Shown here piece after piece: positions 18,379 to 28,045 of a DNA stretch of 64,000 nucleotides (its first letter is position 1; each line of letters begins with the position of its first letter). The stretch comes from Pelagibaculum spongiae (lineage in GTDB: Bacteria; Pseudomonadota; Gammaproteobacteria; Enterobacterales; Pelagibaculaceae): NCBI RefSeq assembly GCF_003097315.1, contig NZ_QDDL01000002.1:434001-498000 (forward strand), in the 5' to 3' direction. Under the pieces are notes generated by a model, which did no database searches, was not told where the DNA came from, and was given only the letters and a program-made list of their open reading frames with translations. The translations under genes were made by a program, and so were the position numbers.

Positions 18379-19011
18379 TTGAGTCAACAGCCAACTAACC
18401 CAGCCAATGGTAACTGGTACCATGGTGCCAGCTATCTGATTAGTGCGGCAGAGCTATCCCAGCTGCCCGAAGATACCGGCTTCGAAGTGGCTTTTGCCGG
18501 ACGTTCCAACGCAGGCAAATCCAGTGCGATAAATACCATCTGTAATCAGAAGAGTCTTTGTCGTACTTCGAAAACTCCAGGTCGTACCCAGTTGATCAAC
18601 CAGTTCGAACTGGATGACACGCATCGACTAACCGATTTACCCGGTTATGGTTACGCTAAAGTTCCTGAAGCGATGAAAAGGCGTTGGCAGAAAACGCTCG
18701 GCGAATACTTGGAAACTCGCAAGTGTTTACAAGGCGTGGTGCTGATGATGGATATTCGTCATCCAATGAGCAGCCATGACTTACAAATGTTGGAATGGGC
18801 TCGGGCTTGTAATATGCCAGTTCATTGCCTGCTAACTAAAGCTGACAAACTTAAGCGCGGCCCAGCAAAATCCACTTTGCTACAAGTGCTGAAAGAATTG
18901 AAAAAAATGTCCCCGTTGTTCACAGCGCAAATGTTCTCATCAAGCAAGCGCGATGGCCTGCCAGAAGCCTGGCAAAAACTGAACGAGTGGTATCAAGTTA
19001 ATCAGGATTAA
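18379..19011 (+). CDS. engB: Ribosome biogenesis GTPase EngB (YihA/YsxC)
   Basis: 210 aa from a TTG start at 18379-18381, chosen because AGGAG lies 8 nt upstream and the length then equals E. coli YihA; another TTG at 18358 has no such site. GTPase motifs: G1 GRSNAGKSS, G2 TPGRTQ, G3 DLPGYGYA, G4 TKADK and G5-like SSSKRDG. EngB is an essential GTPase in 50S subunit assembly. It is divergent from the cytochrome c5 gene, as in other gammaproteobacteria. The rare start codon may keep expression low. Confidence 0.96.
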   Translation: MSQQPTNPANGNWYHGASYLISAAELSQLPEDTGFEVAFAGRSNAGKSSAINTICNQKSLCRTSKTPGRTQLINQFELDDTHRLTDLPGYGYAKVPEAMKRRWQKTLGEYLETRKCLQGVVLMMDIRHPMSSHDLQMLEWARACNMPVHCLLTKADKLKRGPAKSTLLQVLKELKKMSPLFTAQMFSSSKRDGLPEAWQKLNEWYQVNQD

Positions 19012-19033
19012 TTTCCTGCTATTAACAATCTAT

Positions 19034-19060
19034 TAGTGGCGATCATCTGTTGATCGTCAC
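19034..19060. terminator. Hairpin after engB
   Basis: An 11-bp inverted repeat (AGTGGCGATCA with TGATCGTCACT, one wobble pair), 23 bp after the engB stop. No T-run follows, so termination is uncertain. Confidence 0.4.
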
Positions 19061-19271
19061 TGAGTTATCTAAAACCGCACTTGCCGCTGCTTTACCCATC
19101 ATTCCACTTTGAAAAACAACAAACACCCGACAACAAACACTACTTTTGCGGCAAAAGCTATTGCACAATAACCGCCAGCAAAGCAGGCATCCGTCTGACT
19201 TTTTGTCTATGCAGCCGGTGAACACTGTTTGAAAAATCTCCGGCCAGCAATGCTTGACTAGGAGTTATCTA

Positions 19272-19844
19272 TTGAAAACAAAATATTTGGCAAAGTTAAT
19301 ATCTTTATTCTTTTGTAGCCTGCTATTGATGAGCTGTACTGCAGCAAAAATTCTAAGCCAAGCTGACTTTAAAAAGCCACAAGCAGAGTTTGTTGATTAC
19401 CAAATCACAAAAAAATCTCTTTCAGGATTTGAAGCTGTCATTAACCTCAAAGTCTTTAATCCCAATACTTTCGGCATTAAAGACTTATCTCTAAACTATC
19501 AGCTTGCTTCGGAACATGGTGTGATTTTCCGTGGTGATAATGCAGCTATAGCGATCCAGCCTCAAGCAACAACATATCTTTCTTTACCAATAAAAATTCG
19601 CTACAAGAGCCTTCTTAAAGTTATTCCAGATTTAGCTGAACCCATAGTTTTCAGTCAAGATCATTTACTAGCGAAAGCAACTGTTGGGTTAAACTATGCA
19701 CCCACTATTTACAATAAAAAAGAGCAAGGCGGGCTTTATCTAATAACAAACAAAATTACCAAAGAAGTAAAAATACCGCTACCAAAGAAAAAAATCGATA
19801 AATTTAAACGGAAGTTAAAAGATAAATTCAAGAAACTTTTTTAA
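19272..19844 (+). CDS. LEA14/WHy-type lipoprotein
   Basis: 190 aa from the TTG at 19272, which has AGGAG 7 nt upstream; an earlier in-frame TTG at 19254 overlaps that site. Lipoprotein signal with lipobox LLMSC at about residue 22. The mature part has the LEA type 2 (WHy) pattern: VINLKVFNPNTFGIKDLSLNYQ followed by a Gly/Asp turn and LPIKIRYKSLLKVIPDL. A strongly basic C-terminus (KKKIDKFKRKLKDKFKKLF) could interact with membrane or nucleic acid. Family members are small envelope lipoproteins of unknown role. Confidence 0.78.
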   Translation: MKTKYLAKLISLFFCSLLLMSCTAAKILSQADFKKPQAEFVDYQITKKSLSGFEAVINLKVFNPNTFGIKDLSLNYQLASEHGVIFRGDNAAIAIQPQATTYLSLPIKIRYKSLLKVIPDLAEPIVFSQDHLLAKATVGLNYAPTIYNKKEQGGLYLITNKITKEVKIPLPKKKIDKFKRKLKDKFKKLF

Positions 19845-19898
19845 TTTTCAGAGCAGCAATCATCAATCGTCATGGCCTGGAGTAACCAGGCCAGCGAT

Positions 19899-20507
19899 TT
19901 AAAAATTCTTCATAGCATCGGAAATACGGTTTAAAAAGGCTTTGCCACGTTTTTCACCCGCAGCGACTGCGCTATATAAAGAAACCGTTTTAATTGAAAC
20001 AAACCAGCTAGTACAGGCACGCATCGTCAAGGTAATGAAAAATCGACCCGGATTACCAATTAAAGCCATTCGCCACCAACTTGCGCCATAGGTATTAATA
20101 AAAACAATCTTTTTAATCTCGGTCAGCAGCGGAACAATCGTTCCAGAGTCAGTAAATGTTGAAGCGATTTCTGGTAACCAAACTCTATCTAACCAGCCTT
20201 TGAAAATTGCCGGTGCGCTCATCCACCACACAGGGTAAATCACCACTAGCGCTTGCGCCCATTGCAGTTGTGCAACTTCTTCTGCAACCGGGGTAATATT
20301 ATCTGGCGTATAGTGCTTTTTATATGCATCTAACGGCAGTGATGGATCAAACCCATTTTTATATAGATCTAATTCCTTCACCTGATGCCCTTGTTGCAAC
20401 AAAGCTTGGCAAGCGGTTGTTTTTGCTGCTTGGCAAAGGCTATCAGGGTCAGGGTGTGCAATAACAACTAATACTCGCAACTGAGTGGCTCCATTCAATA
20501 ATTGCAC
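19899..20507 (-). CDS. NAD(P)H-dependent flavodoxin-fold oxidoreductase
   Basis: 202 aa, apparently from a GTG at 20507. Flavodoxin_2/NQO1-like fold: VLVVIAHPDPDSLCQA, LDLYKNGFDP, VVIYPVWWMSAPAIFKGWLDRVW (flavin site) and FINTYGASWW. Such enzymes reduce quinones with two electrons or act as ancillary subunits for potassium efflux systems (KefF). No Kef transporter is nearby, so a quinone or electrophile reductase is more likely. It is on the same strand as roxA, 51 bp downstream of it. Confidence 0.85.
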   Translation of the reverse strand: MQLLNGATQLRVLVVIAHPDPDSLCQAAKTTACQALLQQGHQVKELDLYKNGFDPSLPLDAYKKHYTPDNITPVAEEVAQLQWAQALVVIYPVWWMSAPAIFKGWLDRVWLPEIASTFTDSGTIVPLLTEIKKIVFINTYGASWWRMALIGNPGRFFITLTMRACTSWFVSIKTVSLYSAVAAGEKRGKAFLNRISDAMKNF

Positions 20508-20558
20508 TCATTATAATACTCACTTGCTAGCGCAGCTCTGATCAACAGCAAACTCGAA

Positions 20559-21713
20559 TCAGATTCGATAGATCAAGCCACTTTTCAATAATTGATCAAC
20601 CAACTGCTGTAAATCGCTATCGATAGATTGAGGTAGCGTAAGTTCGATTTGGCTAGCAAGGTTTTTTACAAAGTTGGCAGATTGAGAATCAGCCTGAATA
20701 ATTTTTAATTCACCATTAATAAATAAATTTAATGTTGCTGTATTTTCTGTATAGGCAATTCTTACTTGCTCATTTCTTCGAACGACTTCACCTGATCCAC
20801 AGCTTTGATCATCAGATTCAGCGGTGATTTCTGAATACTTGGGTTCAGTAACAAACTCTCCAAACCATTGCGCTAGTTTTTCTCGATCATTCACTTGATC
20901 AAGTATGATTTTTTGCACACGATCTAATGCTTCATCGGTAATTTGGCCGCTATTAGTTTGCAAGGTTAAATCAGCATCGGCATAGCGCTGTTCAGATTTT
21001 AATTGTTCACCAATAAAATCAGTGAAACCATGTAAAATTTCATTAACTGACGGCGCTCTAAAACCAATTGACCAAGTGGTACTGCCATCTTCCAGAGACA
21101 CGCCACTATGACCGACTCCAGGAGGCAAATACAACATATCACCCGGCTGTAACACAACACTTTGTTCTGCTTTCCATTCTGGCAAAATCATCACCGGCAT
21201 ATTAGGTTTGCGCGGAGAATCTTCACCGTAAATACCGCCAAATTCCCAGCGACGAGAACCAGAGCCCTGAATTAAAAACACATCATAATTATCGTAATGT
21301 GGCCCCACACCACCGCCAACAACTGAATAACTAACCATTAAATCATCAATACGCCAGCGGGGTATGAAATTAAACTGTTCTAATAACTCGGCGGCTTCAG
21401 GCACCCAGTGATCAACTGCCTGAACCAATAAGCTCCAATTTTTCTCTGGCAACTCGGCAAAGATAGATTCCTCGAATGGCCCCTGTTTTAACTGCCAAGT
21501 ATCTTGCTCTGGCTGATGTAGCACAATTCTTGATTCAACCATTTCTTCACAAGCCATCCCAGCCAACTCATCAGGAGATAATGGCAGCTCAAAATCACTA
21601 AACGCATTACGAATCAACAATGGTTTTTTATGCCAGTATTGCTCAAGGAATTGTTGCTGGGAGAGACCTGAGAGAGAGAGTTTCATGGGCATGTTTTTCA
21701 AAATTGACATCAC
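20559..21713 (-). CDS. roxA: JmjC-type ribosomal protein L16 arginine hydroxylase (RoxA/YcfD)
   Basis: 384 aa at the outer start (GTG followed by ATG at 21710); internal ATGs at residues 8 and 10 are possible. The N-terminal FLEQYWHKKPLLIRNAF is the usual YcfD opening. The Fe(II)-binding HxD is in PHYDNYDVFLIQ, the 2-oxoglutarate/fold segment is RRWEFG, and the distal His is in PPGVGHSGVSLEDGS. A winged-helix C-terminal domain follows. The enzyme hydroxylates an Arg of ribosomal protein L16 and needs oxygen, linking it loosely to the oxygen-related genes nearby. Length matches E. coli YcfD. Confidence 0.9.
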   Translation of the reverse strand: MMSILKNMPMKLSLSGLSQQQFLEQYWHKKPLLIRNAFSDFELPLSPDELAGMACEEMVESRIVLHQPEQDTWQLKQGPFEESIFAELPEKNWSLLVQAVDHWVPEAAELLEQFNFIPRWRIDDLMVSYSVVGGGVGPHYDNYDVFLIQGSGSRRWEFGGIYGEDSPRKPNMPVMILPEWKAEQSVVLQPGDMLYLPPGVGHSGVSLEDGSTTWSIGFRAPSVNEILHGFTDFIGEQLKSEQRYADADLTLQTNSGQITDEALDRVQKIILDQVNDREKLAQWFGEFVTEPKYSEITAESDDQSCGSGEVVRRNEQVRIAYTENTATLNLFINGELKIIQADSQSANFVKNLASQIELTLPQSIDSDLQQLVDQLLKSGLIYRI

Positions 21714-21803
21714 TTAATAAACTGCAGCAAATATAAAGCGATGATAACCAATTGACAGCGCCACCGATAGGGTGCGATTTCCTTGGTACGATCTAAAAAA
21801 TAC

Positions 21804-22496
21804 TCAGTCCAATTCGGGAATTGTCGGCCATTGCACCGCCTTGATTGAACCTGGTAGCTGATCTGCATGATTTTTTTCATCATCAGATGATTCCAGACGA
21901 ACTAGCTGGTTGACCATTAAATGGCGAAAAGATTGCGGGAAATAATGTGCATAATAATGATAGGCCGTCACTGGAAAAACAGCATTATTCCAAGGATCAC
22001 AAACGACTGCAGATTCGCCCCAATTCCAGGGCTCAGCCAGACTAACATCACCATCTCGACCAATCACTAAAAAAGCATGACCAAACTGCGCCGGTGAACG
22101 ATAATTCACATGAAGTAAATCTAACGGAAATAAGTTAGATTGTGCCAAGAATAAAAACGCCGCTGCTGACATTTCGCCACAATTACCAACACCACTTTTC
22201 ATTGCCAAGGCTGCATGAAATCGCATTTGGCTTAAACGAAAAGAACGGGGAACCCGCCAAGTTGAAGATAACTGATGCTGTTCGAGTAGCTGGTTATCAT
22301 ATTCTGCAAACCAACTTTCATTTCGCTGTCGAAGTTGACGCTTTTCATCACTGGCAATTCTTGACCGGTCCAACAGCATTGGCCGGTGAACACCCGTCAA
22401 ATTAGTCGAACTGGCAATTGCACGACGAATATGTACGCAAGCCAAGCGAGCCATCATCAAGTTAAAACTCAAAGACTTCATGCGGTTCCATCGCAT
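21804..22496 (-). CDS. Putative papain-like or transglutaminase-fold protein
   Basis: 230 aa; the start could be 22496 or the ATG five codons later. I do not recognise the family. A candidate Cys-His-Asp triad is in the right order: Cys in KSGVGNCGEMSAAAFLFL, His in FGHAFLVIGRDG and Asp in VVCDPWNNAVFP. This layout occurs in papain-like cysteine proteases, transglutaminases and glutamine-deamidase effectors. No signal peptide is evident. Part of the Cys-containing segment is repeated as a fragment just upstream of the gene (22552-22610). Could be a stand-alone effector or a cytoplasmic peptidase; function unproven. Confidence 0.6.
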   Translation of the reverse strand: MRWNRMKSLSFNLMMARLACVHIRRAIASSTNLTGVHRPMLLDRSRIASDEKRQLRQRNESWFAEYDNQLLEQHQLSSTWRVPRSFRLSQMRFHAALAMKSGVGNCGEMSAAAFLFLAQSNLFPLDLLHVNYRSPAQFGHAFLVIGRDGDVSLAEPWNWGESAVVCDPWNNAVFPVTAYHYYAHYFPQSFRHLMVNQLVRLESSDDEKNHADQLPGSIKAVQWPTIPELD

Positions 22497-22551
22497 AAGA
22501 AAATATAAGATCTAGTGTAGTGTTAAAACAGAATTTGTTCTGATTGTGCTA

Positions 22552-22610
22552 AGAATAAAAATGCTGCTGCTGACATTTCGCCACAATTACCAATACCATT
22601 TTTCGTTATA
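22552..22610 (-). repeat. Fragment duplicating the catalytic-Cys segment of the preceding gene
   Basis: About 55 bp closely match 22141-22200 in the same orientation, including the region coding for the GNCGEMSAAAFLF motif. No open frame surrounds it. It looks like the last trace of a second gene copy or a short ectopic duplication. Confidence 0.7.
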
Positions 22611-22817
22611 GACTGATCAAAATAATTTTATCTAAGGAATGCCAGACCTTACCTTTTTAGCGAAGATCTTCGGCATCTGAAAAGCAATCAAGAACACACG
22701 TGGCCTGATTAAACACCAAGATTACAACGTCTGAACTCTGACATTTTTTCATGCGTTTGAACTGAACAAATCGACCATTCAAGCTGAATAGATTTTATCA
22801 AGAATGGTATCGATAAA

Positions 22818-23051
22818 TTAGTTTAGAGTAGGAATGCTCAAACTGATGAGTTGTTCTCTATGTATTGAGAAGTCGAAACTTTTAATATTAAAAATGCTAT
22901 TTTTCGCATAAGAATGAGCGAAACCAATATCAAAATGGCCTAATCGAATATATTCGGCATCTGCCAAATCTGCTGCAAGGTACTTATTTTTGAAATAAAA
23001 AATTATAACTTTAAACAAATACCTTGCAGCGATCACTTTTAACACCCACAA
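22818..23051 (-). CDS. Small 77-residue open frame, duplicated (copy 1)
   Basis: 77 codons from a TTG with no ribosome-binding site, 41 bp after the stop of the large gene on the same strand. Copy 2 (25803-26036) differs at three residues only and both frames are uninterrupted. The DNA contains an inverted repeat (GCTGCAAGGTA near 22970 with its complement near 23025), so it may instead be a structured 3' region whose conservation reflects recent duplication. No recognised family; includes the segment DLADAEYIRLGHFDI. Confidence 0.3.
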   Translation of the reverse strand: MWVLKVIAARYLFKVIIFYFKNKYLAADLADAEYIRLGHFDIGFAHSYAKNSIFNIKSFDFSIHREQLISLSIPTLN

Positions 23052-23091
23052 AAATCGAGGCGTTCTGCTGATTACGAAGAAGTAACTATTC

Positions 23092-24576
23092 TTAGTTCGT
23101 CGTAATAACTAGCTCTGGAGTGAATGCTTGATTTGATTTGTGTATTTCTACGTATGCTTCAGAATCAATGCTCAATCTAAAAGAACCCAGCGAATCATCA
23201 GCACTCAGTAATGAAGTAACATCAATATCTACCCATTGCTGATGTTGAGCTTCGCTAAAAGACTCTTCGATGGTTACATCGCTTGTAGTCGTAGGTTGAG
23301 TACTCCATGTTACTGTTTCTTCATTCCAATCATTAACGGCTTTAACAGATAAATTTATGTTATTACGTAAACGTTTAAAATTAAGTCGCAATGTCGCCTC
23401 GAAAGGAGACTCCAAATTGATGTCGCTTAAATCAAATTGTAACAGCCCATTTCGAGTATATGTAGGATCACCACTTGTTTTAACAACGATGTCTGGTGAA
23501 CTTATCACGCTGTTTTGTGAGCTTCCTCCACGAACATAAGTTCCTTTGTTTGGCGCTAAAGTTTGTGTTGATACTACAGACTCTGGAATAGGCTTAACAC
23601 TTGCTGTTAATGTTAATGATGGCGCATAAGAAGATTCTGATGCATATAAAGATGTATATGTATCAAATATTTCATTACTTATTGCAATAGAGCCCGTAAA
23701 ACTGCCATTTGCTATAAATGGCGACATATCTACATAAATCCATTCAGCTGAAGTTGTTTCAGGTATATCAACAAAAATACTCGTCCCATCATAAATCTCG
23801 GGCTGATTATTGTAAGATATATCTTCTGTAGACCAATTATTCGCTGTTTCCCTTATCTGCAATCGTCCAGCAGCATTCGACAACTGAACTTTTATCTTTA
23901 ATGTCAGTATATTTTCATTTAATAATTGCCTGTTATCAAAGTCAAATGCTAAATAACTGAGGCGAGTCCATGTAGGGTATGAATCTTTTGCGACCAATTT
24001 TTCTGTATTATAATTTATGTCACTCGTTGAACCAGCTCTTACATACACATCTCTTGAAACATTGTATTGAGTAGTTATAGGCTCAAGTTGCTCACCTTCA
24101 TAAGCACAATGCTGAGGACGCGGTAAACCTCTTGGTGTACCGAATGCACTCACGATAATTTTAAATTTGTTATTTTGTTCACAGCTTTGTGTTAATTGCT
24201 GAGATTGAAGTTCATAATTAGAATCGCTCGTAATTATTGCATAATAAGTTTCACCTGGTGTATAACTTTCAGCACCTGGAAGACTTGCGCTTGCTCTTTG
24301 AATATGATGTATGCTACCAACAGCTACAGTCAGATCACTGTCATCGAACAATTCAGTTTCACACGTTTCATAAGCTTCTGCCGAGACATAGGTGAATTCT
24401 TTAAAGTTATAATCAATCAGCGCATTATGAGTAATTTCAAGCTCATCATCTCCATTAACATCAATAGCTTGACAAGGGAGGTCGTCAATGTCGTAAGTGA
24501 GCGATTCTCCGAACGATGCTGCTGAAAATAGTAAACTCGATATGACGAGTCCTTTTAGAAAGCGTTGACTAGACAT
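23092..24576 (-). CDS. Secreted DNRLRE/CBM96-type beta-sandwich protein, copy 1
   Basis: 494 aa. Signal peptide RFLKGLVISSLLFSAASF. An N-terminal domain (about 25-165) with paired cysteines and no recognised fold is followed by two DNRLRE-type domains at about 165-315 and 320-494. Each has the family pattern YVRAG/YVRGGS, a following Lys-Asp strand, YTRNGLLQFDL or WTRLSYLAFDFD, and W-x-E/T-x-x-V/I-x-W/Y-x-x-QP. DNRLRE modules occur in secreted carbohydrate-active and surface proteins as glycan-binding beta-sandwiches. No catalytic domain is present. The last 210 residues are almost identical to the neighbouring copy, whereas the N-terminal domain has diverged. Confidence 0.8.
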   Translation of the reverse strand: MSSQRFLKGLVISSLLFSAASFGESLTYDIDDLPCQAIDVNGDDELEITHNALIDYNFKEFTYVSAEAYETCETELFDDSDLTVAVGSIHHIQRASASLPGAESYTPGETYYAIITSDSNYELQSQQLTQSCEQNNKFKIIVSAFGTPRGLPRPQHCAYEGEQLEPITTQYNVSRDVYVRAGSTSDINYNTEKLVAKDSYPTWTRLSYLAFDFDNRQLLNENILTLKIKVQLSNAAGRLQIRETANNWSTEDISYNNQPEIYDGTSIFVDIPETTSAEWIYVDMSPFIANGSFTGSIAISNEIFDTYTSLYASESSYAPSLTLTASVKPIPESVVSTQTLAPNKGTYVRGGSSQNSVISSPDIVVKTSGDPTYTRNGLLQFDLSDINLESPFEATLRLNFKRLRNNINLSVKAVNDWNEETVTWSTQPTTTSDVTIEESFSEAQHQQWVDIDVTSLLSADDSLGSFRLSIDSEAYVEIHKSNQAFTPELVITTN

Positions 24577-25802
24577 ACATTACTCCATTTATACTTATTA
24601 ATTGCTATAGTTCATCGTGAGTGTTTTTTAACTTTCACTAGAAACTCCTGATTAACCGTCGCGTTATAACTAAATTTTAATTGGCAGCCAATTCAGCGAT
24701 ATTTAATTACTCCTTATGATCTTTTTAAAGCAGTAAGTTTTTTTACTCGACTCAGTGGTTTTTCTGTCTTTATATCAGCGAGATAGACCAGCCAAGCAGA
24801 GCCAGGCATTGCTACGAGTCTTGCAAAACGCTCTCAACATTACAGCAATAATTTGGTAACATTAAGACGCTACATTCTTTCTTTTGTTGAGTCACTTACC
24901 TGTCAATTAGTCACTTTTATATAGTTAATAATACAAATGTAATTAATAATATTATTATTAGTTGCCTTTATATTGTTGCAATATTTCTTAATAGATTAAA
25001 TGGCTCACTGATAAAGGTCAATCTTTTAATAAAGATGACGCATCATCAAAAATCACATTGCTTGCATTAATTTTTGGAATTATTTTCACTGGAACGCTTT
25101 GTTGAACGGCGCTTCAGCTCAGATTCCTGGTGCTGTTTAAAGCCATTGGGCTGAACTAGATTTTAACAAGACAAAATATCATGGAAGCTGATGTTGCAGG
25201 ATAGTTCAATCAATCATGAGACACATTTTGATATTAAATTAGGTTCTTCATTAGGGGAATAGAGAAATAAAGTCTCTTGATGTAAATCGTCATGAGCGAA
25301 GCGAATAGCGACTTGTTAACGAAATGTCACGCTTCGCCAAAGCCTGTGGGTGACCTGTGAGAAGGCATAGAATAATTATGTATTTACACGGCCCTTAGGT
25401 GCTATTTGCAAAAAATATGCGAAACAAATATTACGCATTTCTAGTGCTCATAAAATAACAAATAAAGCGAATAGTGCCGAGGTGGCTATGATGACCTGAG
25501 TGGTGGTTAAATTTAAAGTATCGTGATGTTAGCAGGAAAATTATGTAAGGCCACGCAAAAGATAGTGGATTGTTGTGGAGTTAAAATCTGAAAATTAAAA
25601 TAATATCACTACTTTATCACGACAAGCTTACCATGTAATCTCTTAGAAATTGTTCGATTTTATTTGTGTGAGATAGTTTGTTGAAATTTATACTAAAAAC
25701 CGGAAATAAGTAAAACAAATATTTTAACTTGTTCAGCAAGCATGGCACTAACAAATCGACCACTCAAGCAGAATGAGTTTTATCAAAAATGATATCGATA
25801 GA
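24577..25802. other. Intergenic tract with decayed transposase-like sequence
   Basis: Contains the upstream region of the copy 1 gene, then AT-rich DNA. From about 24980 to 25540 a stretch matches, base for base in places, the tract at 28420-28790 (for example CATCAAAAATCACATTGCTTGCATT). Translated on the plus strand it reads like an interrupted transposase N-terminus (SKITLLAL...IIFTGTLC) broken by stops. No intact gene. Confidence 0.55.
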
Positions 25803-26036
25803 TTAATTTAGAGTAGGAATGCTCAAACTGATGAGTTGTTCTCTATGTATTGAGAAGTCGAAACTTTTAATATTAAAAATGCTATTTTCCGCATAAGAAT
25901 GAGCGAAACTAATATCAAAATGGCCTAATCGAATATATTCGGCATCTGCCAAATCTGCTGCAAGGTACTTATTTTTTAAATAAAAAATTATAACTTTAAA
26001 CAAGTACCTTGCAGCGATCACTTTTAACACCCACAA
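25803..26036 (-). CDS. Small 77-residue open frame, duplicated (copy 2)
   Basis: Same position relative to its DNRLRE gene as copy 1, with three substitutions (Phe to Leu, Gly to Ser, Lys to Glu). It has the same weak TTG start and inverted repeat. Whether it is translated is unknown. Confidence 0.3.
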   Translation of the reverse strand: MWVLKVIAARYLFKVIIFYLKNKYLAADLADAEYIRLGHFDISFAHSYAENSIFNIKSFDFSIHREQLISLSIPTLN

Positions 26037-26076
26037 AAATCGAGGTGTTCTGCTGATTACGAAGAAATAACTATTC

Positions 26077-27558
26077 TTAGTTCGTCGTAATAACTAGCTC
26101 TGGAGTGAATGCTTGATTTGATTTGTGTATTTCTACGTATGCTTCAGAATCAATGCTCAATCTAAAAGAACCCAGCGAATCATCAGCACTCAGTAATGAA
26201 GTAACATCAATATCTACCCATTGCTGATGTTGAGCTTCGCTAAAAGACTCTTCGATGGTTACATCGCTTGTAGTCGTAGGTTGAGTACTCCATGTTACTG
26301 TTTCTTCATTCCAATCATTAACGGCTTTAACAGATAAATTTATGTTATTACGTAAACGTTTAAAATTAAGTCGCAATGTCGCCTCGAAAGGAGATTCCAA
26401 ATTGATGTCGTTTAAATCAAATTGTAACAGCCCATTTCGAGTATATGTAGGATCACCACTTGTTTTAACAACGATGTCTGGTGAACTTATCACGCTGTTT
26501 TGTGAGCTTCCTCCACGAACATAAGTTCCTTTGTTTGGCGCTAAAGTTTGTGTTGATACTACAGACTCTGGAATAGGCTTAACACTTGCTGTTAATGTTA
26601 ATGATGGCGCATAAGAAGATTCTGATGCATATAAAGATGTATATGTATCAAATATTTCATTACTTATTGCAATAGAACCCGTAAAACTGCCATTTGCTAT
26701 AAATGGCGACATATCTACATAGATCCATTCAGCTGAAGTTGTTTGAGGTACTACAGCAAAAACATTGACGCCATCATAAATTTCGGGTTGATTGTTATAA
26801 GATATATCACCTGTAGACCAGTCTCTTGCTGTTTCTCTGATCCGCAATAGTCCAGTCGCGTTCGATGACTTAACTTTTATCTTTAATGTCAGTTTATTTT
26901 CATTCGATAATTGTCCGTTATCAAAATCAAATGCTAAATAACTGAGGCGAGTCCATTCAGGGTATGAGTCTTTTACAACTAACTTATCGGTATTATAATT
27001 TATGTCACTCGATGGACCAGCTCTAACATAGAGATCTTTTGATACATTATGCTGAGTTGTTATCGCTTTAGGTTCGCAGTGTGAAGGTTCAGGTGAAGTT
27101 CTTGGCGTATTTACTTCATTCACGACAATTTTGAATTTGTTATTTTGTTGACAGCTTTGTGTTAATTGCTGGTCTTGAAGTTCATCATGAAAATTACTTG
27201 TTATTATTGCATAATAAGTTTCACCTGCTGTATAAGATGCATGGGAGTCAGGATCAGAATCATTTTCGTCCACTTCTTGGATATAATGCGTAGTGTCATA
27301 AAGTAAATCTATAGTCCGAGAATTGTCGTCTATCAATTCAGGACCACACATTTCATAGGCTTCTTCCGAAACATAGGTGAATTCTTTAAAATTTTGATTA
27401 GGCGCATTACGAGTAATCAAAACCACATCATCTGTATTAACATTAATAGTTTGACAATGAAGGTCAGAAATATCGTAAGTAAAAGCTTCTGCGAACGACG
27501 CAGAAGAAAATAATAAGCTAGAAACTGCCAGCCCTTTTAGAAAGCGTTGACTAGGCAT
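26077..27558 (-). CDS. Secreted DNRLRE/CBM96-type beta-sandwich protein, copy 2
   Basis: 493 aa, signal peptide RFLKGLAVSSLLFSSASFAEA. Same architecture as the copy at 23092-24576: a cysteine-containing N-terminal domain and two DNRLRE-type sandwiches. Residues from about 280 to the end match the other copy almost exactly, the middle domain is similar, and the first 160 residues differ at many positions with small insertions. That gradient suggests either gene conversion of the 3' half or rapid change in the exposed N-terminal domain. No catalytic motif; likely surface or secreted binding protein. Confidence 0.8.
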   Translation of the reverse strand: MPSQRFLKGLAVSSLLFSSASFAEAFTYDISDLHCQTINVNTDDVVLITRNAPNQNFKEFTYVSEEAYEMCGPELIDDNSRTIDLLYDTTHYIQEVDENDSDPDSHASYTAGETYYAIITSNFHDELQDQQLTQSCQQNNKFKIVVNEVNTPRTSPEPSHCEPKAITTQHNVSKDLYVRAGPSSDINYNTDKLVVKDSYPEWTRLSYLAFDFDNGQLSNENKLTLKIKVKSSNATGLLRIRETARDWSTGDISYNNQPEIYDGVNVFAVVPQTTSAEWIYVDMSPFIANGSFTGSIAISNEIFDTYTSLYASESSYAPSLTLTASVKPIPESVVSTQTLAPNKGTYVRGGSSQNSVISSPDIVVKTSGDPTYTRNGLLQFDLNDINLESPFEATLRLNFKRLRNNINLSVKAVNDWNEETVTWSTQPTTTSDVTIEESFSEAQHQQWVDIDVTSLLSADDSLGSFRLSIDSEAYVEIHKSNQAFTPELVITTN

Positions 27559-27923
27559 ATATTACTCCATTTTCACTGATTTATAGTGGTATAGAGAATA
27601 AGGTAAAAAAAAGATAAATCAATAATTAATTGAAAGATAAAATAGTCGATAATTTAAAAATAAATCAATCAATAAAAGATGCAGGTTGATACGTGGAAAA
27701 GCAAAGCGACAATACTTTGCTAACAAACAAAAAACAACCACAAAGCTAAAGCAACAAAACAAATACTTTTATTTTAATGTGTGCTTTAGATACCTTCTAA
27801 TCGACATTGTCTGCACATCCGATACAATTAAAAACATTCAAGTTTTACTCTCTATTTCATTCAAGCATTCTAGTTGACCGCAATTCTGTATTTAAGTAGA
27901 AATCTAAGCTTATGATAATTATC

Positions 27924-28045
27924 GAATATTAAGTATGCATCGTTGAGCCCAACCAGCCTCGAAGATTGTTAAGCGAAATACGTCAATGAAAATTTTCTTC
28001 AGCAGATTGTCTCGCTCAACCTTGCCTTTGATTTCGTGACAACCC
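27924..28045 (-). pseudogene. Open coding-like fragment ending at 27921
   Basis: On the minus strand about 40 codons read without interruption (CHEIKGKVERDNLLKK, then IFIDVFRLTIFEAGWAQRC, ending ILNIR stop). There is no start codon with a ribosome-binding site, and sequence 5' of it is broken. Probably the 3' end of a lost gene within the extra DNA of unit 2. Confidence 0.35.

Larger units (their letters stand above)
22764..25748. repeat. Unit 1 of a tandem duplication of about 3 kb
   Basis: The unit holds a small open frame, a DNRLRE-protein gene and an upstream tract with transposase-like remnants. Identity with unit 2 is near complete over the small frame and the 3' part of the large gene, then falls in the 5' half and is patchy upstream. 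Confidence 0.85.

Noticed and set aside
19043-19225. 60-codon minus-strand frame
   Set aside because: No ribosome-binding site, unusual Cys-rich composition, and it crosses the region between engB and the lipoprotein gene.
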